Source of the DNA: JAJFUE01 sp039683515
Lineage (GTDB): Bacteria; Sumerlaeota; Sumerlaeia; MVZB01
Assembly: GCA_039683515.1 (NCBI GenBank)
Contig: JBDKRG010000008.1
Span: 1 to 64,000, forward strand
Direction of reading: 5' to 3'
DNA: 64,000 nt
Shown: in pieces, positions 29,936 through 37,463 of the stretch
Layout: each line of letters starts with the position of its first letter
Numbering within the stretch: the first letter of the stretch is position 1
The notes under the pieces: model-generated
What the model was told of the DNA's origin: nothing
The model's input: only the letters and a program-made list of their open reading frames with translations
The model's database searches: none
Made by a program: the position numbers and the translations under genes

Positions 29936-31195
29936 ATGAGCAACGAGCATGCGCCCAGGCTGACCCCTCCGCCCGGCGAGCCGATCCTGGCGCGCGAGGA
30001 CGGCTCGTTCGTCGTGCCCGACCGGCCGATCATCCCGCAGATCGTCGGCGACGGGATCGGGCCGGATATTTCGCGGGCGATGGTCGCGGTCGTCGGCGCG
30101 GCCGTCGAGCGCGCCTACGGCGGCGCGCGCAAGATCGCGTGGTTCCCGGTCCCGGCCGGCGAGGAGGCGTTCGAAAAATACGGCGCCTATCTCCCCGACG
30201 AAACCCTCGCCGCGCTGCGCGCGTTCCGCGTCGCGATCAAGGGCCCGCTGGCGACCCCCGTCGGCGGCGGCATCCGCTCGCTCAACGTCGCCCTGCGCCG
30301 GGAGTTCGACCTCTACGCCTGCATCCGCCCGGTGCGCTGGCTGCCGGGGGTCCCCTCGCCGATGAAGCACCCCGAGCGCGTCGACATCGTGATCTTCCGC
30401 GAGAACACCGAGGACATCTACACGGGGATCGAGTGGCCCGCCGGCAGCCCCGAGGCCAACGGCCTGATCGAGATCCTCAGGACGAAATTCGGCAAGAGCG
30501 TCCGCGAGGGCTCGGCGATCGGGATCAAGCCGATGTCCGAGTTCGGCAGCAAGCGGCTCGTGAGGATGGCGATCCACTACGCCCTCGAGCGCGGGCTCCC
30601 CTCCGTCACGCTCATCCACAAGGGCAACATCATGAAATACACCGAGGGGGCGTTCCGCGAGTGGGGCTACGCGGTCGCGCGCGAGGAATTCGGCGACCGG
30701 ACCGTCACCGAAACCGAGCTCATGGACGCCCACGGCGGGGTCATCCCCCCCGGCAAGATCCTCATCAACGACCGGATCGCGGACTCGGCGTTCCAGCAAC
30801 TTCTTCTCAGGCCCGAGGAATACTCCGTCCTGGCGACGCCGAACCTCGACGGCGATTACCTCTCCGACGCCGCGGCCGCGCAGGTCGGCGGGCTCGGCAT
30901 GGCGCCGGGGGCCAACGTCGGCGCCGGCTGCGCGATCTTCGAGGCGACGCACGGCACCGCCCCCAAATACGCCGGCAAGGACATGGCCAACCCCGGCTCG
31001 CTGATCCTGTCGGCGGTGATGATGCTCGAGACGATGGGCTGGGCCGAGGCCGCCGCGCTGATCGTCCGCGGGCTGGAAGGGGCCATCGCCGCCAAAATGG
31101 TGACCTACGACCTCGAGCGCCAGATCGAGGGGGCGACAAAGCTCTCGACATCGCAATTCGGCGAGGCCATCATACGAATGATGAATGATGAGTGA
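29936..31195 (+). CDS. icd: NADP-dependent isocitrate dehydrogenase
   Basis: Oxidative decarboxylation of isocitrate to 2-oxoglutarate in the TCA cycle. 419 residues, as in the E. coli-type homodimer. Visible signatures: IVGDGIGPDI near the N-terminus; GGGIRSLNVALRRE with substrate-binding Ser115, the residue phosphorylated in E. coli; FRENTEDIYTGIEW; the KGNIMKYTEG loop; DRIADSAFQ with metal-binding Asp; and EATHGTAPKYAG for NADP binding. AAGGAG precedes the ATG. No aceK was seen. Confidence 0.95.
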   Translation: MSNEHAPRLTPPPGEPILAREDGSFVVPDRPIIPQIVGDGIGPDISRAMVAVVGAAVERAYGGARKIAWFPVPAGEEAFEKYGAYLPDETLAALRAFRVAIKGPLATPVGGGIRSLNVALRREFDLYACIRPVRWLPGVPSPMKHPERVDIVIFRENTEDIYTGIEWPAGSPEANGLIEILRTKFGKSVREGSAIGIKPMSEFGSKRLVRMAIHYALERGLPSVTLIHKGNIMKYTEGAFREWGYAVAREEFGDRTVTETELMDAHGGVIPPGKILINDRIADSAFQQLLLRPEEYSVLATPNLDGDYLSDAAAAQVGGLGMAPGANVGAGCAIFEATHGTAPKYAGKDMANPGSLILSAVMMLETMGWAEAAALIVRGLEGAIAAKMVTYDLERQIEGATKLSTSQFGEAIIRMMNDE

Positions 31196-31211
31196 TACAA
31201 AAGCGGGTCGG

Positions 31212-31262
31212 TTCGATTTTCGATTACGATTACGATTACGAGCACGACGCACGAGCACGACT
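31212..31262 (-). repeat. Hexamer cassette, copy 3 (reverse orientation)
   Basis: On the plus strand CGATTTTCGATTACGATTAC and further GATTAC, then GAGCAC units, which is the reverse complement of the (GTGCTC)n(GTAATC)n cassette. It lies in the 81-base gap between icd and gmk, just upstream of the gmk ribosome site. Confidence 0.8.
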
Positions 31263-31276
31263 TTGGAAGGTATACA

Positions 31277-31885
31277 ATGGCCCAGTATCAATTTCAGCGG
31301 CGCGGGATGCTTTACGTGATTTCGGCCCCGTCGGGCGGCGGCAAGTCGGTCGTGGTGCAGCGGCTGCTCGCATCCAACCCCGCCCTCACCTATTCGGTTT
31401 CGGTGACGTCGCGCGCGCCGCGCCCCGGCGAGGTCGACGGCCGCGAATACCACTTCGTCGACCGCGCCCGGTTCGAGCAGATGATCCGCGACGACGTCTT
31501 CTACGAATGGGCCGAGGTCCACGGCAACTTCTACGGCACGCAGGAATCGACCGTCCGCGAGGCGCTCGACCGCGGCCGGGACGTGGTGCTCGACATCGAC
31601 ATCCAGGGCGGGATGAGCGTCAAGTGGCGCAGCCCCGACGCGGTCCTCCTGTTCCTGATGCCCCCCTCGACCGAGGTCCTCGAGCAGCGGCTCCGCGCGC
31701 GCAAGACCGATTCGGAGGAGCAGATCCGGATCCGCCTCGAAAACGCCAGGCGCGAAATGGACTACTGGCGCTTCTACGACTACGTGGTCGTCAACGACGT
31801 CCTCGACCAGACGGTTCAGTCCGCGCTCAACGTCATCGAGGCCGAGAGCCACCGCGCGCGGCGGTTGAGGCTCCAGGAGAAATAG
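31277..31885 (+). CDS. gmk: Guanylate kinase
   Basis: Phosphorylates GMP to GDP. 202 residues, standard length. P-loop SAPSGGGKS at 16-24 (Lys23), then SVTSRAPRPGEVDGREYHFV for GMP binding, EWAEVHGNFYGT, and DIDIQGG. The ATG has GGAAGG six bases upstream. The gene is directly preceded by the hexamer cassette, so that repeat lies in its leader. A small rpoZ gene, which often follows gmk, is not seen. Confidence 0.95.
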   Translation: MAQYQFQRRGMLYVISAPSGGGKSVVVQRLLASNPALTYSVSVTSRAPRPGEVDGREYHFVDRARFEQMIRDDVFYEWAEVHGNFYGTQESTVREALDRGRDVVLDIDIQGGMSVKWRSPDAVLLFLMPPSTEVLEQRLRARKTDSEEQIRIRLENARREMDYWRFYDYVVVNDVLDQTVQSALNVIEAESHRARRLRLQEK

Positions 31886-31933
31886 CTCGGGGGGCCCGGC
31901 TTGAGCCGGAATTGAATCAAGCGAGGTAATCCC

Positions 31934-32371
31934 ATGCGCTGGCTGATTGCTCTCGTGATTATCGCGATCATCGCCGTGATCTTCCTATACAACCCGGAAG
32001 GGCCCACCAGTAACACGCCGCCGAGCGCGACCAACACGCAGGCGACGACGCAGGTGCGGCCGGCCAACCCGCCCCCCGCCGCCGTCCCGCAGCAGCCCCG
32101 CATGGCCCAGGGGCCCAATCTGGCCCGCATCAAGGAAACCGCCCGCAAGCACCGGGTCGACATCGTCCGGTGGCAGCCGACCGGCAACGGCGCGGCGATG
32201 CGCCTTCAGTGGATCGGCGACTCGGTCGGCCCGGGCGGCGACTTCATGAACGACCTCATCAGCCAGGGGCTGATCCGCAACTGCAACATCCCCGGCCCCA
32301 ACGAAATGGGCTACTTCCGCGACCAGCAGCAGCGCCCCACCCACTGGGTCGAGTACCAGGTCACCTGGTAG
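31934..32371 (+). CDS. Hypothetical protein with single membrane anchor
   Basis: 145 residues. Hydrophobic helix at 4-19 (IALVIIAIIAVIFLY), then a Pro/Thr/Asn-rich linker at about 20-55 and a small C-terminal domain with a VEYQVTW ending. The linker suggests an extracytoplasmic domain tethered to the inner membrane. Family not recognised. It starts 48 bases after gmk and may be co-transcribed. Confidence 0.55.
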   Translation: MRWLIALVIIAIIAVIFLYNPEGPTSNTPPSATNTQATTQVRPANPPPAAVPQQPRMAQGPNLARIKETARKHRVDIVRWQPTGNGAAMRLQWIGDSVGPGGDFMNDLISQGLIRNCNIPGPNEMGYFRDQQQRPTHWVEYQVTW

Positions 32372-32429
32372 GGCGGCGGCATGAAAACCATTTCGCATGC
32401 GTTACCCCGAAACCTCGCGGATTCCAGGA

Positions 32430-32456
32430 ATGCCGGGTTCGGCGAACCCGGCCTGC
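32430..32456. repeat. REP-like palindrome family B, copy 2
   Basis: ATGCCGGGTTCGGCGAACCC followed by GGCCTGC; perfect GCCGGGTTC/GAACCCGGC stem. It lies between two small genes, 58 bases after the first one's stop. Confidence 0.75.
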
Positions 32457-32488
32457 CCTGATATAATGAATCAGAGGTAACACAAGCC

Positions 32489-32767
32489 ATGGGATACCCC
32501 GAACGCAACAGCGTCGTCCTGCACCTGGATCCGGTGGCCAGGATTCTCTACGTCAACGCCGAGGCCAGGCTGATCCCGAAGACGGCGGTCAAGTGCCGGG
32601 CCTTGTTCGATTCGGCCGCCGACCTCGGCGATTTCATCAAGGCGCTCGAGCGCCATTACACGCTCTACATGAGCGACGACAACGCCCTCGCCGCCGAAGT
32701 CGGCGTCACGACCTTCACCCGCCACCCCCGCGCCCGCAGGCCGGATTCGCCGAACCCGGCATCCTGA
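32489..32767 (+). CDS. Small hypothetical protein with a repeat-derived C-terminus
   Basis: 92 residues, preceded by GAGG. Residues 1-78 look genuine, with VARILYVNAEARLIPKTAVKCRALF and DLGDFIKALERHYTLYMSDDN. The last residues (RRPDSPNPAS) are the translation of a family B palindrome, whose TGA just beyond it stops the frame. The original C-terminus may thus have been replaced. Function unknown. Confidence 0.5.
   Translation: MGYPERNSVVLHLDPVARILYVNAEARLIPKTAVKCRALFDSAADLGDFIKALERHYTLYMSDDNALAAEVGVTTFTRHPRARRPDSPNPAS
32736..32764 (+). repeat. REP-like palindrome family B, copy 3, translated into a C-terminus
   Basis: GCAGGCCGGATTCGCCGAAC then CCGGCATCC. The TAG of other copies is CAG here, so the frame continues through the element. 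Read in frame it encodes RRPDSPNPAS. Confidence 0.7.
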
Positions 32768-33314
32768 TCGTCTGTGTCTCTAGATTCTTCTTCGCAAACC
32801 TGAATCATTGAACCACGAAGGCCTGGCGCGGCGAGCCGCAACCAAACAACAAGGCAGAAATGCGGGTCACGAAAAACACGAAAAACCACGAAAACCTATT
32901 CTTGTCGCAGAGGGGCAGAGTCAGGCAGAGATGCAGAGAAATACTTGAAGACAGGAATGAACAGAAGGCAACGGAGAAACGGAGAATTTCCTGGCGGATC
33001 CTCTCTCGGTTGCCTTCGTTGCCTCCTGTTCAAAATCTTGCCAGAAAAACAAGATTCGGACGGATAGTAGTACAGAGAAATTCTAATCCGCGACGCCCAT
33101 CGCCGCACGGCCTGGGGTCGGATGGGAAGGATGGGGGGTGTGGTTTGTTCGCTGGCTCGGCCAAAGTGGAGGGAAGATGGATGGACACGGACGCGCACGG
33201 ACTGGCACGGAAGGACACGGACAAAACAAAGAGAGATTGAACAGGAGGGAACGGAGGCAACGGAGGGAATGGAGAAACGGGGAATATCGGGGACGTTCGA
33301 CCATATTTTTTTTA
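32768..33314. repeat. Repeat island without genes
   Basis: A gap with several low-complexity families in a row: ACGAAAAACACGAAAA units near 32870, GCAGAGxxAGGCAGAG near 32915, a GAACAGAAGGCAACGGAG block with a nearly matching inverted GTTGCCTCCTGTTC near 33030, GATGGGAAGGATGGGG near 33120, GGACACGGACGCGCACGG-type hexamers at about 33178-33230, and GAACAGGAGGGAACGGAGG at about 33239. Open frames here encode only translated repeats (HGHGRART, NRRERRQ). Nothing coding was identified. Confidence 0.65.
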
Positions 33315-33515
33315 TCAAAACAGCTCAAGCTGGTTTTGATCCACCTCGGCTTGCTTGGGTTTGCGACCACGGCGCCGCGTTCCGATCATACGTCCGAACC
33401 GCCCTTCCACCGATTCCACAAAAGTCTCGCCGCCGCACGGCCGGCCGGTATGGGTCGGCGCAATCGGCGAAATGCCTCGGCCTCACCATCGAGCGCCAAC
33501 ACCGGCGAGCCATGC
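33315..33515 (-). pseudogene. Remnant of a REP-associated tyrosine transposase (RAYT, IS200-like), C-terminal part only
   Basis: In one minus-strand frame the peptide THTGRPCGGETFVESVEG continues into GRFGRMIGTRRRGRKPK and ends ...LELF at the stop at 33315. This matches the usual RAYT ending, TGRPLGxxxFVxxLE followed by GRxxxxRxxGRKPK. Upstream the similarity continues in another frame (EAEAFRRLRR), so there is a frameshift, and the catalytic HUH and Tyr part is missing. It lies in the repeat island, with a hairpin over its stop and an ACGTCCCC/GGGGACGT palindrome 50 bases upstream. Confidence 0.6.
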
Positions 33516-33566
33516 GTCAGCCTTGATCATGATTCCTTAATGCTCAAGAAAAAAACAATCAGTCGT

Positions 33567-33599
33567 ACGTCCCCGATATTCAGGAAATTAAGGGGACGT
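33567..33599. repeat. ACGTCCCC...GGGGACGT inverted repeat beside the RAYT remnant
   Basis: Perfect eight-base arms (33567-33574 and 33592-33599) with a 17-base loop. Palindromes with GGGGAC arms often accompany RAYT genes. This may be the remaining end of the element. Confidence 0.5.
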
Positions 33600-33687
33600 G
33601 CAGCGGTTTGTTTTTCTTTCGCAATTCCCGGATTGCGCCGCGCCGAGACGGCGCACGCCCACATGTTGATCGCGTGGCGAAAGTCTA

Positions 33688-35490
33688 TTATTTCCCGAGC
33701 ACGTGCACGAGGCGGAAGCCGGTCGTGGGGGTGGCCGTGCCGGGGGCCTGCCAGCTGGGCTCGAGGTGGTTCCACGTCGAGGGGCGCGTGTAGTCGCCGC
33801 CCAGCACGATCCGCTTGCCGTCGCGCTCGTCCGAGCCCCACTCGGCGGCGTTGCCGACCAGGTCGTAGATCTGGCCGACGCCGGGGATGAAGATCTTGTC
33901 GAACTGCTCCTGGCGCGAGGGGGTCAGGCCGGGGCGCTGGCCGAGCCGCGAACGGGCCCAGTAATTGGGCAGGGTCGGGTCGCCGCGGGTGGTGCGGCCG
34001 CCGCGCATGGCGCGGGCGTATTCGGCGGCCGACGGGAGCCGCACCGAGGCGGGATTGAAGTTGTGCTGGCCGGCATACCAGTTGGCGAACGCCATCGCCT
34101 GGTCGCAGGTGACGTTCGTGACCGGGAGCTGGTCGGCGCCGGCCGGGACGCGGCCGCCCGGTTCCCAGCCGGCGGGGGCCTCGGACAGCGTCGCGCGGAT
34201 GTATTCGGCGTACATCGCGCAGGTGACTTCGTTGATCATGATCTCGAACTTGGCCGGGTCGTCGGCCTCGGTCGGCTCGAACGCGAGGAACCCGGACGCC
34301 GGTTCGGGCAGCGGCTCGAACGAGAACTGCGGCTCCTCCGCGGTCGGCTCGGGCGTGGGCGTCGCCGCCGCGGCCGTTTCGGCCGGGGTGGGGGTGGTGA
34401 CGGGCCCGCTGACGACGCGGGATTCGGACCGGGCGTTCTTGCCGAGGCCGAGCCACATCGCCAGCAGGACGAGCGCGAAGACGGCGCCGCCGGCCAGGAC
34501 GCCCATCCCCAGCCAGGGGGGCATTTTATGCTGGAGCTTGCTTTTGCCGCGGGCGGCGGGCTTGTCGGCCCGGTTCTTGACGAGCTGCTCGATTTCGTCC
34601 TGGTCGAAGGTGTTGGCCATCGAGAGGCTGGCGAGGATGTCGTCGGGGGTCATCACCGACAGGGTGTAGTCGGAAATGATCTCGAACGCGGCCGCCTGGT
34701 CGAGGCCGTAGGCCGCGGCCTTGGGCAGCAGGATGCGCGTCTGGGCCTCGGTGACGATGTGGCCGTGGGCGACGAGCCGGACCATGTTGCGGTAGCGAAG
34801 CTTCTGGAAATCGGCCAGCAGGACGGCGGCGCGCTCGGTGGAGACGCCGTAGCGGGCGGCCTCGGCCAGGAGGGTTTCGTAGGAGGTCGCGCTGATGTCC
34901 TCGTTGTGCTGGAGGGCGTGGAGCATCGTCTGGAAGGCGTCCTCGCCCTGCTCGGCGATGCGGAATTCCCACGCCCCGCCGGCGGGGGCGGCCTCGGCGC
35001 GCGAGGCGCTGCGGGCGGCGGCGAGCTTCTCGCCGACCTCCTTGATGACCTGCTGGGCCTGGGCCGGGCTGATCCCGGACTGCTGGGCGAACTGGTTGAG
35101 TTCGGCGCGCGCCTGGAGGTCGAGCTGGCCGTCGGCCAGGGCCGCCCGGACCAGGTCGGCGAATTCGTCGATGACGTTGCGGGTTTCGCCCCGCTCGCTG
35201 CGCTGCAGCTCCTCGCGGTAGACGTTGCGGCGGTCGGGGTCCTTGAGGATCGTGGCGGCGCGGTGGATGGCCGCCAGGAGCTTGACGACCTCGCGCCCGT
35301 ACTGGGGCGACGTCTGCCACTGGCGCAGCGCGCGGGAGCGGTCCATGACGGCGCGGTCGATGGCGGCCGCGTTCTCGACGTCGCGGCGGACGCCCAGGAC
35401 CTTGAAATAATTCAGCGGTCCCTGCTCGCGGATGCCCATGGCCTCCAGCAGGGTCGGACTGATCGTCAGGGTCAGGTTTTCGCTACCCAT
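33688..35490 (-). CDS. Fusion protein: degenerate J-like domain, membrane helix, FGE-sulfatase (SUMF1-like) domain
   Basis: 600 residues. Residues about 25-100 resemble a J domain (LNYFKVLGVRRD ... ILKDPDRRNVYREEL), but the HPD tripeptide is missing, with RQWQTS in its place. A helical region follows to about 320, then one membrane helix (about 322-350), a Thr/Pro/Glu-rich linker, and from about 400 an FGE/SUMF1-like domain with NVTCDQAMAFANWYAG, VRLPSAAEYARAMRGG, YDLVGNAAEWGSD and the final TTGFRLV. ATG at 35490 is preceded by AGAGGAA. It starts ten bases after the Hsp70 gene ends, so the two are almost certainly co-expressed. Confidence 0.75.
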   Translation of the reverse strand: MGSENLTLTISPTLLEAMGIREQGPLNYFKVLGVRRDVENAAAIDRAVMDRSRALRQWQTSPQYGREVVKLLAAIHRAATILKDPDRRNVYREELQRSERGETRNVIDEFADLVRAALADGQLDLQARAELNQFAQQSGISPAQAQQVIKEVGEKLAAARSASRAEAAPAGGAWEFRIAEQGEDAFQTMLHALQHNEDISATSYETLLAEAARYGVSTERAAVLLADFQKLRYRNMVRLVAHGHIVTEAQTRILLPKAAAYGLDQAAAFEIISDYTLSVMTPDDILASLSMANTFDQDEIEQLVKNRADKPAARGKSKLQHKMPPWLGMGVLAGGAVFALVLLAMWLGLGKNARSESRVVSGPVTTPTPAETAAAATPTPEPTAEEPQFSFEPLPEPASGFLAFEPTEADDPAKFEIMINEVTCAMYAEYIRATLSEAPAGWEPGGRVPAGADQLPVTNVTCDQAMAFANWYAGQHNFNPASVRLPSAAEYARAMRGGRTTRGDPTLPNYWARSRLGQRPGLTPSRQEQFDKIFIPGVGQIYDLVGNAAEWGSDERDGKRIVLGGDYTRPSTWNHLEPSWQAPGTATPTTGFRLVHVLGK

Positions 35491-35500
35491 CGGTTTCCTC

Positions 35501-37078
35501 TCAGCTGATGATGAGAGCTTCAAGCCGCTGGCGTGAGGTCAGAATCTCTTCCTCGGTCATGCCCGCCGTGCGCGCGATCTGGCTGTGGACGGTCTGGTGG
35601 ATCGCCGGCAGCCGCGACTGGATGTGAAGCTGGCCGTCCTGGCTGCACTCGAAGCAGACCTCGATCGGCGTCCCCTTGGGCAGGTCCGACGGCAGCCCCT
35701 TGACGAGGCACATCCCGAGCTGCGCGCAGGCCTCGGGGTTGTCGCTCTCGCCCTCCATGACCATGATGCGGATCTGCTGCTGGTCGGCTGCCGAGGTGCG
35801 GAACGTCTTGATCTCCTTGCGCGGGACGAACGCCCCGCGCGGGATGATCGGGACGACCACCTGGCGGCCGTCGACACCGAGGGCGACGATGCCCAGGGTG
35901 TGCGAGTTGATGAGGCGCTCCTCCATCTGGCGGAAGCGCTCGAGCTGTTCCTCGCGCACCTGCGGCTCGGGGACCGGCTGGCCGTTGTCGCGCAGGCGCA
36001 TCTGGGTCATGACGGCGTGGATGGCCGCGCCGTGGGCGACGCACTCGTCGGGGTTGATGAGGTGGCGCGGCTCGCGGCCCATGATGCGCTGCAGCATGCG
36101 GCGGACGGCGACCATGCGCGTCGAGCCGCCGACGAGCAGCACCTCGTCGATGTCCTTGAAGTCGAGGTTGGCCTGCTGGACCGTCAGGCGCAGCGTCGTC
36201 TCGGTCTGGCTGAGCAGGTCCTCGGTCATGTCCTCGAACTGCTCGCGGGTCAGCTCGACCGTGTCGGCCATGCCCTGGCAGGTCACGGTCAGGCGGGTCA
36301 CGGGGAGCTTGGAGAGGCGCAGCTTGGCCTGTTCGGCCTGGCTGTAGAGGGCCTGGAGCGTGTCCGGGTCCTGGCGCGGGTCGACGCCGTGGTTGCGGGT
36401 GAAACTGTCGGCGGCGAAATCGATGATGCGCTCGTCCCAGTCCTTGCCGCCCAGCTGGACGTCGCCGTCGGTGGCCAGCATCGTGATCGTGTGGCCGCTG
36501 ATGCGCATGACCGTGACGTCGAACGTCCCGCCGCCGAGGTCGTAGACGAGGACGGTCTTGTCGATGCCGAGCGTGTCGAAGCCGTAGGCGAGGGCGGCGG
36601 CCGTCGGCTCGTTGATGATGCTCATCACGTTCAGGCCGGCGATGCGCCCGGCGTCCTCGGTCGACTTGCGCTGCTGCTCGGTGAAGAACGCCGGCACGGT
36701 GATGACGGCGTGGGTGATGGGCCGCCCGCCGAGGTTGTTCTGCGCGTCGGAGACGATCTTGCGCAGGATCATCGCCGACAGTTCCTCGGGGGTCCATTCC
36801 TGGCCGCCGACCAGGAAACGCTTGCGGCGCCGGCCGACGTGCGGCTTGATGAACTGAATCGTGTTGTTGCCGCCCAGTTGCGTCTGTTCCTTGGCGACCA
36901 TGCCGACGATGGCCTGGTTGCCGTCGATATAAATCACCGATGGGGTCGTGCGCTGATTATCGCTGTTGGGTATGATCTGCGGTTGGCCGTTGGCGTCGAC
37001 CTGGGCCACGACCGAGTAGGTGGTCCCCAGATCGATCCCGACGGCAATGCTGTTGGGATCGGCGTCTTTGTAGTTCAT
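35501..37078 (-). CDS. Hsp70-family chaperone, short form
   Basis: 525 residues, about 100 shorter than DnaK: the ATPase domain and beta-sandwich are present, but the helical lid is mostly missing. Signatures are VGIDLGTTYS, DLGGGTFDVTVM, VLLVGGSTRM and ITVPAFFTEQQRKSTEDAG. The longer upstream frame is rejected because MNYKDADPNS at 37078 matches the usual Hsp70 start. No grpE or standard dnaJ is nearby; its obvious partner is the downstream J-like/FGE fusion. It is probably a specialised chaperone rather than the housekeeping DnaK. Confidence 0.88.
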   Translation of the reverse strand: MNYKDADPNSIAVGIDLGTTYSVVAQVDANGQPQIIPNSDNQRTTPSVIYIDGNQAIVGMVAKEQTQLGGNNTIQFIKPHVGRRRKRFLVGGQEWTPEELSAMILRKIVSDAQNNLGGRPITHAVITVPAFFTEQQRKSTEDAGRIAGLNVMSIINEPTAAALAYGFDTLGIDKTVLVYDLGGGTFDVTVMRISGHTITMLATDGDVQLGGKDWDERIIDFAADSFTRNHGVDPRQDPDTLQALYSQAEQAKLRLSKLPVTRLTVTCQGMADTVELTREQFEDMTEDLLSQTETTLRLTVQQANLDFKDIDEVLLVGGSTRMVAVRRMLQRIMGREPRHLINPDECVAHGAAIHAVMTQMRLRDNGQPVPEPQVREEQLERFRQMEERLINSHTLGIVALGVDGRQVVVPIIPRGAFVPRKEIKTFRTSAADQQQIRIMVMEGESDNPEACAQLGMCLVKGLPSDLPKGTPIEVCFECSQDGQLHIQSRLPAIHQTVHSQIARTAGMTEEEILTSRQRLEALIIS

Positions 37079-37298
37079 CGACGCGTCCTGTATGGTAGCC
37101 AGACCGCCTGTGGGTCCTTCAGCCAATTTCGGGTCCTTCCTGTTTCCAAGGACATGCTCCGCCCACCGGGTACACAAGTGGTCGGTCGACACGTTGATGT
37201 CCTTCCGTATCGCATAGCTGACTCTACAACCAACGGCACCAACAGGCCAGCACTTTCAACACCGGCCTTGGTTGTTGATTCAACTATGATTAGAAGGA

Positions 37299-37333
37299 AT
37301 TTTACACCCATTTTTTCTCATTTTGAGAAAAAA
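37299..37333 (-). promoter_or_regulatory. Perfect palindrome next to a -10-like box upstream of the Hsp70 gene
   Basis: TTTTTTCTCA (37311-37320) and TGAGAAAAAA (37324-37333) form ten-base perfect arms with a three-base loop. On the minus strand a TAAAAT box (37304-37299) follows after six bases. The position suggests an operator overlapping the promoter. It is not a CIRCE element. The rest of 37079-37406 holds no gene and no other clear signal. Confidence 0.4.
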
Positions 37334-37406
37334 TCGTTCACCTCGATCCTGAGCGAGCAGTCTAGTCTGTAAAGTTTTCAGCGTCCATACTGACTTTGTT
37401 GGCGTC

Positions 37407-37441
37407 AAAAAGCCCCGCCTCCTGATGCGTCGGCGGGGCTT
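37407..37441 (-). terminator. Rho-independent terminator of the 37464-38582 gene
   Basis: Stem AAGCCCCGCC (37410-37419) with GGCGGGGCTT (37432-37441), ten-base arms; on the minus strand it ends in a run of T. It lies 23 bases after the gene's stop and separates it from the Hsp70 gene. Confidence 0.85.
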
Positions 37442-37463
37442 CAGGCCATTGGCGGGGCGTGGG

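Noticed and set aside
33315..33341. Hairpin ATCAAAACAGCT...AGCTGGTTTTGAT as a terminator
   Set aside because: On neither strand is it followed by a T run; on the minus strand a run of A follows. It overlaps the RAYT stop.
35501..37192. Hsp70 start at 37192
   Set aside because: The extra 38 residues are unlike any Hsp70 N-terminus; MNYKDAD at 37078 precedes the ATPase motif at the usual distance.
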